Source of the DNA: Sphaerochaeta sp.
GTDB lineage: Bacteria > Spirochaetota > Spirochaetia > Sphaerochaetales > Sphaerochaetaceae
Assembly: GCA_023228445.1 (NCBI GenBank)
Contig: JALOBD010000002.1
Span: 1-45,875, forward strand
Length of the DNA: 45,875 nt
Direction: 5' to 3'
This document shows positions 25,370-32,819 of the stretch, piece by piece. A program made the position numbers and the translations under genes. The first letter of the stretch is position 1. Every line of letters begins with the position of its first letter. The notes beneath the pieces are model-generated. The model searched no databases and was not told the DNA's origin. It was given only the letters and a program-made list of their open reading frames with translations.

Positions 25370-25385
25370 CTTTGTCCATGCTCCT

Positions 25386-25417
25386 AAAAAAAAGCCGGCC
25401 TTACGACCGACTTTTTT
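25386..25417 (-). terminator. Intrinsic terminator / attenuator upstream of pyrBI
   Basis: In minus-strand RNA: GUCGGUC (25405-25411), a GUAA loop (25401-25404) and GGCCGGC (25394-25400), with all seven pairs formed (three G-U). The stem is flanked by A6 (25412-25417) and U8 (25386-25393), which extend it. It ends only 16 nt before the pyrBI start, so it cannot end another gene and must act as an attenuator. Confidence 0.85.
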
Positions 25418-25484
25418 CAACTACCAAGGGAAACGGGATACCCCGTTCGCATCCAGATACACAACCTGTCATCGTCCTTCTCAC
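25401..25484 (-). CDS. pyr operon leader peptide (27 aa)
   Basis: A short frame begins at GTG 25484 with GGAGGG (25490-25495) 5 nt upstream and ends at TAA 25401-25403. The peptide begins MRRTMTGCVSGCERGIP and ends VEKSRS; an internal ATG is at 25472. The stop codon lies exactly in the loop of the terminator upstream of pyrBI, so a ribosome reaching it would cover the left arm and block termination. This is the design of the enterobacterial pyrBI attenuator, where low UTP slows polymerase and lets the ribosome catch up. It is too short for automatic gene calling. The role is an inference from architecture. Confidence 0.72.
   Translation of the reverse strand: MRRTMTGCVSGCERGIPFPLVVEKSRS
25432..25447 (-). 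other. Candidate polymerase pause hairpin in the pyr leader
   Basis: Perfect 6-bp stem AACGGG/CCCGTT with a GTAT loop, followed on the minus strand by a U-rich stretch (about 25415-25431) before the terminator. A pause here under low UTP would give the leader ribosome time to catch up. Confidence 0.5.
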
Positions 25485-25509
25485 GGGATCCCTCCAAATT
25501 TCTTCGCCA

Positions 25510-25538
25510 AGAATAGCAGAGCTCGTCCTCGCTGTCTA
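25510..25538 (-). promoter_or_regulatory. pyr operon promoter
   Basis: On the minus strand: TAGACA (25533-25538), 17-nt spacer, TATTCT (25510-25515). The start site is predicted near 25503, just ahead of the leader peptide's GGAGGG. The -35 overlaps the stop of the upstream tyrosine-kinase gene. Confidence 0.65.
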
Positions 25539-28046
25539 GCTCTTGGGCTCAGGTTTTTTCCCCGACGCCAGGCTATCGGCCTCAAGGAAGGCAAGCAGAT
25601 CATCCGGCCCCTTCATCTCGGGTTTCGCAACGACCTCCTCGACGATCGGGTTGGCAACCACATCCTCATATCCGGTACCAACCGAGTTGGCCACCCAGGC
25701 GTCCAGGCTCGCATAGGAGGCACCGCTTCCAAAGGCGAGGATCGGCTCGAAGAGGTTCGAAAGAATCTTGCCACGGGTCTTCAAATCCTGCTTGTAGCGC
25801 TTGCGATACCATGAGGTCGAACCTCTACGTCGCCGGTGCGAGCGCTTCTTCTCCTCCTTTGACTTGTTATACCCATACCCATATCCATACCCATACCCGT
25901 AGCCATAGCCGCGACCATAGCCATAGCGGTAACTGCCGAGGGCTGAGGCGAGCACCCCGTTGAAGACAAAGCCGACGAGCGGCACATTGGCGGTACGGAG
26001 GTTGGTCACCAGGTCGTAGAGTGCACCCTTGCTGGTGATCCCTGCACGGACGGTGATGATCAGGCCGTCCACGTGCTTGGAGATGGAGAGCAGCTCACTG
26101 GCCGATTCAAGCGGCGGGGCATCGATGATGATGAAGTCGTAGTACCCCTTCAGCTGCTCGAGCATACCGATGTACCGTGGGTTTGAGAAGATTGCCGCAG
26201 GGACCAGCGGGGCGTTGCCCGGCGGCAACAGGTGCAGCGTCGGGGTATTCTCAAAGGGGAGGATCAAGCACTCCTCAAGCGATGCCTGCTTGGTGACGAA
26301 GTCGACGAGGCCCACCTCCCGATGCTTGAGGCGGAAGAATCGCTCCATGCTCGGCAAGCGCAGGTCGCCGTCGATGACGAGCACCCTGCTGCCCATCTGG
26401 GCCAAGGCCAGGGCGACGTTGCCGATGATGGTGCTCTTGCCCTCCGCCATGGCACAGCTGGTGATTGTGTAGATGCGCCGACTGCTCTTGTTGTAGAGCA
26501 TGTTCGCCACCAGCTTGAAGCGTTCGCTCTCATAGGAGAGCGGGTCGTTGTAGACTGAAAGTGTCGGATACTTATCGCTGGCCGATATCTTCATCAACGG
26601 AATCCATCCCAGGATCGGCAGGTCCTTGCCAACGATCTTGCGGATCTGGCTCTCGTTCTGGATCGAGACATCCAGTGCCTCGATGCCGAGGGTCAGCAAC
26701 AACCCCACCGCCGAGCCGAGCAACAGAGCCACCGCCATGATCAGAAGCTTGTTGGGCCTGACCGGACGGGTGGGAAGGATTGCGGCATCGACGACCGTCA
26801 CGTTGCCCGTGATCGCCGCCTCGCTGAGCTTGATCTCCTCAAGCATCTCGCGAAGCTTCAGGCCGATGGCTTCGTAGATCTGCACATCACGCTGCAACTC
26901 CGAGAGGCGACGCTCCAGCACCGGCAGCTGGCTGAGCTCCTCGGTGAAGACGTCGGCCCGCTTGTGCAACACCCCGATGTCCACCTCGGTCGTCAAGGAG
27001 CTGACGATTGCCTGGGTGTTCGCTTCAGTTGCATACCCGGCGGTGAGCACATTGACCCGGTTGAGCAGATCCTTGGTCACTTGGCTGATGGCACTGTTGA
27101 TCACGTAGGTGCGCGACGAGGAGTCAAGGCCGCTGGCCACTGCCCCGGGGCGGGAGAAGGACTCGTACATCGACAGCTCGGTCTTCCACGCCGAGAGCTC
27201 CTCAAGCTTGCTGGCGATGGTGGGATCCTTGCGAATCTCTTCACTGGTGAGGATGCCGGTGAAACCGGCTTTGGAGAGGGAGTCGTTGTAGCTCTTGATG
27301 AAGACCTGTGCTTCACCGAGCTGCAGCTTCAGCGGCTCGAGGCGCAGGGTGTAGTAGGAGATCTGCTCGATGAGCATCGAGCTCTTGTCGGAGAGTTGGA
27401 TGATCTCACTGTTCTCCCTGAAATCACCCAACGCATCACTTGCCCGGCTCAACGTCAAGTCGTTGAGTGGGATCTGTGTTTCAATGAACTCGCGCTGGGC
27501 GGTCTTCGAGTTCTTCGCAATGCCGGTGAGCAGGTTGTCATAGGTCGACGCCAATGCATTGGCGAAATCCCGGGCAAAGGTCGGGCTCTGGTCAGTGACG
27601 GCGATCTTGACGATGTTGGTGTCCTTGACCGTGGAGACCACGACGCGTTCGCGCACATTGCCGAGCACACTGCGATCCTGATAATCCTGTCCATCATCAT
27701 TGTGGTATTGGGAGAGGTCGAGGCTCTGCAGCGCCAGGTTTATGTTGCTGCGACTGGTGATCAGCTCGACCTCGGTGGCGATCTTCGCACTGGAGGAGGA
27801 GACGTCGAGCAGTGACTCGAAGGAGGAGGAGCGCTGGATCGCCTCGACGAGCACCGATACTTGGCTCTCGTACTGCGGGGTGGCGAACTTGAGGTATCCG
27901 GCGGCCAAGCCAAGGACGAGGGCGAGGCCGACGATGAACCATCGAAAGCGTTTACGGAATATGATAAAGAGTTCGGCAATGGAGATTCCCTCATCGCCGC
28001 TTTCAAAGTGGGCCAAGCCACTTGGTACTTCTTCAGGTTGAATCAT
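25536..28046 (-). CDS. Polysaccharide chain-length / tyrosine autokinase protein (Wzc-like)
   Basis: Inner-membrane BY-kinase controlling exopolysaccharide or capsule assembly. The 836-residue protein has a Wzz domain at the N-terminus with a membrane helix (about 36-56), a long periplasmic coiled-coil region, a second helix near 440-460, then a cytoplasmic P-loop kinase. Walker A is CAMAEGKST (about 533), Walker A' is VLVIDGDLRLP (about 555) and Walker B is DFIIIDAPP (about 639). The Walker A differs from the usual GPGEGKST. A Gly-Tyr repeat (about 705-728), a basic stretch and an unusual extension of about 110 residues follow. AGGAG precedes the ATG, 9 bp after the SLBB stop. Confidence 0.9.
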   Translation of the reverse strand: MIQPEEVPSGLAHFESGDEGISIAELFIIFRKRFRWFIVGLALVLGLAAGYLKFATPQYESQVSVLVEAIQRSSSFESLLDVSSSSAKIATEVELITSRSNINLALQSLDLSQYHNDDGQDYQDRSVLGNVRERVVVSTVKDTNIVKIAVTDQSPTFARDFANALASTYDNLLTGIAKNSKTAQREFIETQIPLNDLTLSRASDALGDFRENSEIIQLSDKSSMLIEQISYYTLRLEPLKLQLGEAQVFIKSYNDSLSKAGFTGILTSEEIRKDPTIASKLEELSAWKTELSMYESFSRPGAVASGLDSSSRTYVINSAISQVTKDLLNRVNVLTAGYATEANTQAIVSSLTTEVDIGVLHKRADVFTEELSQLPVLERRLSELQRDVQIYEAIGLKLREMLEEIKLSEAAITGNVTVVDAAILPTRPVRPNKLLIMAVALLLGSAVGLLLTLGIEALDVSIQNESQIRKIVGKDLPILGWIPLMKISASDKYPTLSVYNDPLSYESERFKLVANMLYNKSSRRIYTITSCAMAEGKSTIIGNVALALAQMGSRVLVIDGDLRLPSMERFFRLKHREVGLVDFVTKQASLEECLILPFENTPTLHLLPPGNAPLVPAAIFSNPRYIGMLEQLKGYYDFIIIDAPPLESASELLSISKHVDGLIITVRAGITSKGALYDLVTNLRTANVPLVGFVFNGVLASALGSYRYGYGRGYGYGYGYGYGYGYNKSKEEKKRSHRRRRGSTSWYRKRYKQDLKTRGKILSNLFEPILAFGSGASYASLDAWVANSVGTGYEDVVANPIVEEVVAKPEMKGPDDLLAFLEADSLASGKKPEPKS
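25869..25926. repeat. Hexanucleotide tandem repeat coding for a Gly-Tyr tract
   Basis: About ten degenerate copies of CCATAC/CCATAG-type hexamers on the plus strand encode alternating Gly and Tyr in the kinase tail on the minus strand. The unit is six bases, so copy-number change would keep the frame and alter the number of phosphorylatable tyrosines. Confidence 0.75.
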
Positions 28047-28055
28047 CCGTTACTC

Positions 28056-29645
28056 CTACAGTTTCCTTGCCTCAAGCACCAGGCTGAGGACACCGGCGAT
28101 GATCGCCAAAATCGAGCTGACCAGACCAATCACCGCGACGGTGGGTGCCAAATCTTTCACAAAGGTGTTCTTCGCAACGACGATGGTAGACTCGGGGGGG
28201 ACCTCCTGCTCCACCTCGACCCTCTTTCCGTCAGGACCGTAGACCTTGATCGAGGTCGGGTACGCTGCGTCATCGCTCAAGCCACCGGAGAGCGCGATGT
28301 AGTAGTTGATCCCCTTCTCCGGCACGTAGGCGAAGACACCGCTGCGGACCACCGCTCCGCTGACGGTGACGAAGCGCTGGTTGAAGGGGATGAGCAGGGT
28401 ATCGCCAGCCTGGAGGCGCAAAAGACCCTGTTCATCGTCTCCGTAGAGGATCTGCTGGGCGCGGACGGCAATCTTCTCCTCCCCGCGCAGCAGGAAGGAG
28501 CCATCGAGGTCGCTGATGGTCAAGAGGCGACCGGCGATGGCGGTAAGCAGCTGTCGGAGGTTCTCCTGCGGGTAGAACTGGTAGAAGATCCTTCCTGAGG
28601 AGTAGCCCATCTGAGCGGTGGGGGATGTGGTGTCCGCACTCTCGCTGGAGGCGATCGCCCCCTCGATGGTGATGCTCTGGATGCTTGGCAGGAGTGTGTC
28701 TACGATCACCTGATCGAGGTGTTTCAACTCCACATCACCACCGTCGAGCAGGTTGGCGAAGAAGACATCCCACTTCCCTTCCTCTTCATTGTAGCGCTGG
28801 ATACGGATGTTCTGGATGTCACTGGCCGAGAGCACCCCCCCTCCATAGGAGGAGAGCAACGCGTTCAGTCCTTCGTCCTCTCCAATCTGGTAGGTCCCCT
28901 TCTGGTAGACGTTGCCACCGAGCTGGACCATCCGGGTCGCCCGCCCAAGTGTGATGACATCGCCGCTCTTGAGGAGTGGGTCCTGCTCGAGTGCCCCTTT
29001 GCGCAGCGCCAGATAGAGGTCGTAGGTGTTGCTGTTGCCATCCCGGTCGGTGATTTGGACCGCGCGGGTGGAAGCCCATGCGGTGGCACTGCGTACCACC
29101 TCGCTCAGCCTCGAAAGTCCCCATACGGACACGATGCGCGTGCCGCTGACCTCGCCGACGACCGAGACGGTGAAGGTACCGGTACCGGTGAGCACCAGTT
29201 GGGGGTTGGAGTAACTATGGTAAGTGCGCACCATCGCCAGCACCGCTTCACGTGCCTCGGACCACGTCATCAGCGATCCATCGATGCTTCCAAGGCCCGG
29301 GATGGTGATGATGCCCTTCTCATCGGCCTGCAGGTCAACGGTGACCGTCTTCATGCCGTCGAGGTAGACCAGGCGGTAACTGTCTCCCGGGGTCACCGGG
29401 TAGTGCCCGCTGGAGATTGCACTGAGCACCCGTTGTTGGTCACTGAGCGTGGAGACACCAGCCCCCAGACCAAGCTGGTCGACAAAGCCCTGCAATTTGA
29501 GCTCGCTCTCCTGGACGACCGGCCGCGGGGCAGGCCCGAAGAGCGGTGAACGGATGACCAGTGCGGCATCGGCGGCAAAAAGCAACGTGGTGCTTGCATA
29601 GAGCACCACGAGAATGAGCAACCCAACTGTCCTGACTCTCTTCAT
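28056..29645 (-). CDS. SLBB-domain polysaccharide export protein
   Basis: Probable component of the exopolysaccharide export channel, working with the adjacent Wzc-like kinase. The 529-residue protein starts with a signal peptide (MKRVRTVGLLILVVLYAST...LFAADA). It has a polysaccharide-export beta region (about 85-150: GDSYRLVYLDG, IITIPGLGSIDG), then SLBB-type repeats (VSVVGEVSGTRIVSV, VQLGGNVYQKGTYQIG, VTVSGAVVRSGVFAYV), and a C-terminal membrane helix. No lipobox cysteine is seen. ATG 29645 has AGAGG 8 nt upstream; the longer frame to 29801 runs into the AT-rich regulatory region and is not used. Confidence 0.87.
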   Translation of the reverse strand: MKRVRTVGLLILVVLYASTTLLFAADAALVIRSPLFGPAPRPVVQESELKLQGFVDQLGLGAGVSTLSDQQRVLSAISSGHYPVTPGDSYRLVYLDGMKTVTVDLQADEKGIITIPGLGSIDGSLMTWSEAREAVLAMVRTYHSYSNPQLVLTGTGTFTVSVVGEVSGTRIVSVWGLSRLSEVVRSATAWASTRAVQITDRDGNSNTYDLYLALRKGALEQDPLLKSGDVITLGRATRMVQLGGNVYQKGTYQIGEDEGLNALLSSYGGGVLSASDIQNIRIQRYNEEEGKWDVFFANLLDGGDVELKHLDQVIVDTLLPSIQSITIEGAIASSESADTTSPTAQMGYSSGRIFYQFYPQENLRQLLTAIAGRLLTISDLDGSFLLRGEEKIAVRAQQILYGDDEQGLLRLQAGDTLLIPFNQRFVTVSGAVVRSGVFAYVPEKGINYYIALSGGLSDDAAYPTSIKVYGPDGKRVEVEQEVPPESTIVVAKNTFVKDLAPTVAVIGLVSSILAIIAGVLSLVLEARKL

Positions 29646-29777
29646 CAATGAATCCTCTTTCAAGCAATGTCGAATCAATATACTCCATCCTATCACTACT
29701 TGGATAGCTGAACAAGCACTGTTAGAGAAACCTCCCGTCTGGGAGCACAAAAAAAATGACTTGAAGACACGCCTCAA

Positions 29778-29889
29778 TTTGTTGCAGATTTGTTGCGACA
29801 AAATATAAGAATCTGTAAAATTGCAACAAATATTGTTAATATTATCATAATTTGCAACAAAATCATCTTACAGCGATAATTTCTGCAAC
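29778..29889. promoter_or_regulatory. Array of TTTGTTGC-type operator sites
   Basis: Two direct copies, TTTGTTGCAG (29778-29787) and TTTGTTGCGA (29789-29798), are followed by two inverted copies TTGCAACAAA (29821-29830 and 29852-29861) and a partial TGCAAC (29884-29889). Start-to-start steps of 11, 32 and 31 bp place the four full sites on one face of the helix. All fit a palindrome TTTGTTGCAACAAA with one half well kept. The regulator is unknown. Confidence 0.6.
29802..29829 (-). promoter_or_regulatory. Candidate promoter of the SLBB-kinase genes
   Basis: On the minus strand: TTGTTG (29824-29829), 16-nt spacer, TATATT (29802-29807). The -35 lies inside the third operator copy, and copies one and two lie at the predicted start site, as expected for repression. 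Confidence 0.4.
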
Positions 29890-30009
29890 TATTTTTGTTT
29901 ATTTTTATATTTATGCATCGTATGATTCTGAATCTCATTATTTATCAATACATAAATTACTCATCATATGACTACCGTATCACTCAGAAATAATCGATAG
30001 AGATTTATT

Positions 30010-30038
30010 TTGACAGTATGGGAAAGTGCTTTTATACT
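30010..30038 (+). promoter_or_regulatory. Promoter of the BMP transporter operon
   Basis: Perfect TTGACA (30010-30015), 17-nt spacer, TATACT (30033-30038), preceded by AT-rich DNA that could act as an UP element. It is the strongest consensus promoter in the window; the leader is about 58 nt long. Confidence 0.75.
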
Positions 30039-30102
30039 TTGAATCAGTTGGAGCTTTTCGAGTAGAATCACCGGTATCACAATCATTGCCAAGGAGAACG
30101 TC

Positions 30103-31197
30103 ATGAAAAGAGGAATCGTCCTGTTGTTGATCGTATTGCTCGTCTCGATGGTTGCCTTTGGACAGGGGTCCAAAGACAAGGCAAGTGCAGCTGATGCTGT
30201 CTTGAAAGTTGGGGTCATCTATATCAGCCCACCCGGTGATATGGGATACTCCTATATGCACGACCAGGGAACCATCGCGATGGAGCAACACTTTGGCGAC
30301 AAGGTGGAGGTCATCCGCATGGAGGACATCCCTGAGAATGAGAGCAGCGAACGGGTCATGGAAAACCTGATCGATGCGGGGTGCAAGATCATCTTCGCCA
30401 ACTCCTACAACTATCAGCAGTACATGCAGAACGTTGCAAAGCGCCATCCAAACGTCTACTTCGAGCACTGTTCCGGCTACCTGGACAATCCGAACATGTC
30501 CAACTACTTCGGCCGCATGTACCAGATGCGCTACCTCAGCGGCATGATAGCAGCCCGGATGTCTGCCAGCGGCAAGATCGGCTATGTCGGTGCCTACAAC
30601 ACCCCTGAGGTCGTTCGCGGGATCAATGCATTCACCCTCGGCGTTCGCGCCATCAACCCCAAGGCAACGGTGACCGTGGTCTGGACCAACACCTGGTTCG
30701 ACCCCTCCTTGGAGCGCCAGGGGGCCATCGCGCTGCTCGACCAGGGGTGTGACGTCATCGCCCAGCACCAGGACACCACCGAACCGGCAAAGGCCGCCGT
30801 CGAGCGCGGCAAGTATGCCATCGGATACAACGCGGACTTCGGCAAGATTGTCGGTGACGAGCGCGTCCTGGTCTCCCCGATGTGGAACTGGGGCAACTAC
30901 ATGATCCCGACCATCCAGAGCGTCCTCGATGGTACTTGGAAGAGCCAGAGCTACTGGGGCGGCCTGGAGGATGAGATGATCCACCTCTCCCCGATCTCCC
31001 CGCTGGTACCCGCCGACATGGTCAAGGCCGTCGAGGCGAAACAGCAGGAGATGCATGACAAGAAGTGGGATGTCTTCTGGGGTGAGATCCGCGACAACAC
31101 CGGCGCTGTCCGCCAGAAGAGCGGCGAGAAGATGAGCGATGAGGCGATGCTCACCATCGACTGGTTCGTCGAAGGGGTCATCGGCAGCGTGTATTGA
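30103..31197 (+). CDS. BMP/PnrA-family substrate-binding protein
   Basis: Extracytoplasmic binding protein of an ABC importer; related proteins bind purine nucleosides. The 364-residue protein has a signal peptide (1 to about 20, ending VAFGQ) and the BMP fold (GVIYISPPGDMGYSYMHDQG, SSERVMENLIDAGCKIIFANSYNYQQ, GKIGYVGAYNTPEVVRGINAF, WTNTWFDP, DQGCDVIAQHQDT). BMP proteins of spirochaetes are typically lipoproteins, but no Cys follows this signal peptide, so it may be free in the periplasm. AAGGAG lies 6 nt before the ATG. ATPase and two permeases follow. Confidence 0.93.
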   Translation: MKRGIVLLLIVLLVSMVAFGQGSKDKASAADAVLKVGVIYISPPGDMGYSYMHDQGTIAMEQHFGDKVEVIRMEDIPENESSERVMENLIDAGCKIIFANSYNYQQYMQNVAKRHPNVYFEHCSGYLDNPNMSNYFGRMYQMRYLSGMIAARMSASGKIGYVGAYNTPEVVRGINAFTLGVRAINPKATVTVVWTNTWFDPSLERQGAIALLDQGCDVIAQHQDTTEPAKAAVERGKYAIGYNADFGKIVGDERVLVSPMWNWGNYMIPTIQSVLDGTWKSQSYWGGLEDEMIHLSPISPLVPADMVKAVEAKQQEMHDKKWDVFWGEIRDNTGAVRQKSGEKMSDEAMLTIDWFVEGVIGSVY

Positions 31198-31210
31198 GCA
31201 AAATCGGAGT

Positions 31211-31232
31211 GGAGGCGGCACCTGCCGCCTCC
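31211..31232 (+). other. Strong intercistronic hairpin after the binding-protein gene
   Basis: GGAGGCGGCA (31211-31220) and TGCCGCCTCC (31223-31232) are perfect 10-bp complements. A second small stem, GGGCC (31246-31250) with GGCCC (31255-31259), follows. No U-tract follows, so it is more likely an mRNA-stabilising or partial-attenuation element that keeps the binding protein more abundant than the transporter. Confidence 0.65.
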
Positions 31233-31277
31233 TGCTTCTTGCCCCGGGCCCTCCGGCCCACCAATGTGGAATTTTAG

Positions 31278-32819
31278 ATGGAAGACCGAAACACCGACGG
31301 AACACCCGTCGTGCGTATGATCGACATAACCAAGACCTTTCCCGGGGTCGTTGCCAACGACCGCGTCTCGCTGACCCTCCACAAGGGGGAGGTACTGGCG
31401 CTGCTCGGTGAGAACGGGGCGGGCAAATCGACGCTGATGAACATGCTCATCGGCCTCTACCAACCGGACAGCGGGTCAATTTTTATCAATGGCGTGCACC
31501 GACAGATCCACTCCCCCCAGGATTCGATGGCCTTGGGTATCGGCATGATCCACCAGGAGTTCATGCTGGTGGGCAACATGAGCGTTGCCGAGAACATCGT
31601 GTTGGGGATGAAGGACCTTCCCTTCGTCCCTCCAATGGGCGAGATAAAAAAGAAAATTACCGCGCTGAGCAAGCGCTATGGCCTCCAGGTCTACCCGGAC
31701 AAGATCATCCACGATCTCTCGGTGGGTGAACAGCAGCGGGTGGAGATCCTGAAGCTGCTCTATCGCGGAGCCGATATTCTGATTCTCGATGAACCGACGG
31801 CGGTACTCACCCCCGGTGAGTCACGCGACCTCAACGAGATCCTCAAACGAATGCTCAGCGAAGGCAAGAGTGCCATCTTCATCACCCACAAGATGGATGA
31901 GGTGATGTCCTTCAGCCACACCGTCCAGGTACTGCGACGGGGCAAGAGCGTGGCGGTCAAGCCGACGGGCGACATCGCAAACGTCCAGGAGTTGGCCAAC
32001 ATGATGGTCGGGCGTGATGTCCTCTTCAGTCTCGATCGCGGTCCCTATGAACCGGGGCTGGCGATGGTCGAGGTCAAGGACCTGGTCATGCTGCCGATCG
32101 GCGGGGGCAAGCCGATCCTCGACAACGTCTCCTTTTCCGTGCGGAGCGGGGAGATCTTCGGCATCGCCGGGGTCGCGGGAAATGGTCAGCAGCAGCTCAC
32201 CGAGGCGATTACCGGCCTCCTCCACGTCGACGGCGGGAGCATCCACCTCGGCGGAAAGAATATGACCAACAAGAGCCCGCTGGCCATCATCAAGGGCGGG
32301 GTGAGCCACATCCCCGCCGACCGCGGGCGCATGGGGGTGGTCGGGGACATGAGCGTGGGCGAGAACCTCAGCATGAAGAAGTACCGCACCGCAGAGCTCT
32401 CCCACAACGCGGTGATGAAGAAGAGCCGCATCCGCCGCTTTGCCGAGGATCTGATCGAGCGCTTCACCATCAAGACGCCGAGCCAGGACACGTCGGTGAA
32501 GTTTCTCAGCGGCGGCAATATACAAAAGACAATCCTGGCCCGGGAGATCGACTTCTGCCGCGGTATCCTCATCGCCGTCTACCCCTCCCGTGGCCTCGAT
32601 GTCGGGGCGACCGAGGCGGTCAGGCAGAACCTGATCAAGCAGCGTGACCAAGGGTCAGCGGTCCTCTTGGTCAGCGAGGAGCTCGAGGAGCTTTTGATGG
32701 TCGCCGATCGGATCGCCGTGATGTTCGAAGGGAGGATCATGGATATCCTCGACGCCAACAAGACCACCACCGAGGAGTTGGGGATGTTGATGGCCGGTGT
32801 GGCGAGGGAGGGGCGATGA
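31278..32819 (+). CDS. ABC transporter ATP-binding protein, double NBD (nucleoside/BMP type)
   Basis: Energises the importer. The 513-residue protein has two nucleotide-binding domains. The first has Walker A GENGAGKST (44-52), signature LSVGEQQRVEI and Walker B LILDEPTAVLT. The second has a degenerate P-loop (GVAGNGQQQL), signature LSGGNIQKTILARE and YPSRGLDVGATE, the normal pattern for RbsA/YufO-type proteins. ATG 31278 is preceded by a weak GTGGAA; ATG 31317 is an alternative start. It overlaps the first permease by 4 bp. Confidence 0.93.
   Translation: MEDRNTDGTPVVRMIDITKTFPGVVANDRVSLTLHKGEVLALLGENGAGKSTLMNMLIGLYQPDSGSIFINGVHRQIHSPQDSMALGIGMIHQEFMLVGNMSVAENIVLGMKDLPFVPPMGEIKKKITALSKRYGLQVYPDKIIHDLSVGEQQRVEILKLLYRGADILILDEPTAVLTPGESRDLNEILKRMLSEGKSAIFITHKMDEVMSFSHTVQVLRRGKSVAVKPTGDIANVQELANMMVGRDVLFSLDRGPYEPGLAMVEVKDLVMLPIGGGKPILDNVSFSVRSGEIFGIAGVAGNGQQQLTEAITGLLHVDGGSIHLGGKNMTNKSPLAIIKGGVSHIPADRGRMGVVGDMSVGENLSMKKYRTAELSHNAVMKKSRIRRFAEDLIERFTIKTPSQDTSVKFLSGGNIQKTILAREIDFCRGILIAVYPSRGLDVGATEAVRQNLIKQRDQGSAVLLVSEELEELLMVADRIAVMFEGRIMDILDANKTTTEELGMLMAGVAREGR

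Larger units (their letters stand above)
29646..30102. other. AT-rich divergent intergenic region
   Basis: The longest gene-free stretch of the window, 457 bp. Its centre (about 29770-30010) is strikingly AT-rich compared with the flanks. It holds the repeated TTTGTTGC-type sites, the presumed promoter of the SLBB-kinase genes (minus), the promoter of the BMP transporter (plus), and a small hairpin CTCCC-GTCT-GGGAG (29732-29745) in the SLBB leader. Short frames on both strands here lack ribosome-binding sites and are not called. Confidence 0.8.

Noticed and set aside
25080..25379. Alternative start ATG 25379 (MDKDEK...) for the gene after the pyr attenuator
   Set aside because: It is out of frame with pyrBI, 1 nt from the AGGAG, and gives an unrelated shadow peptide.
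25869..25926. Tandem repeat considered as a CRISPR array
   Set aside because: The units are 6 bp with no spacers and encode a Gly-Tyr tract in a kinase.
29732..29759. CTCCC-GTCT-GGGAG hairpin with an A-run, considered as a terminator
   Set aside because: The A-run follows the stem on the plus strand, giving no U-tract; on the minus strand the U-run precedes the stem.
29964..30218. 84-codon minus-strand frame over the BMP promoter
   Set aside because: It overlaps the promoter and the start of the BMP gene, with no SD and an amino-acid composition set by AT-rich DNA.
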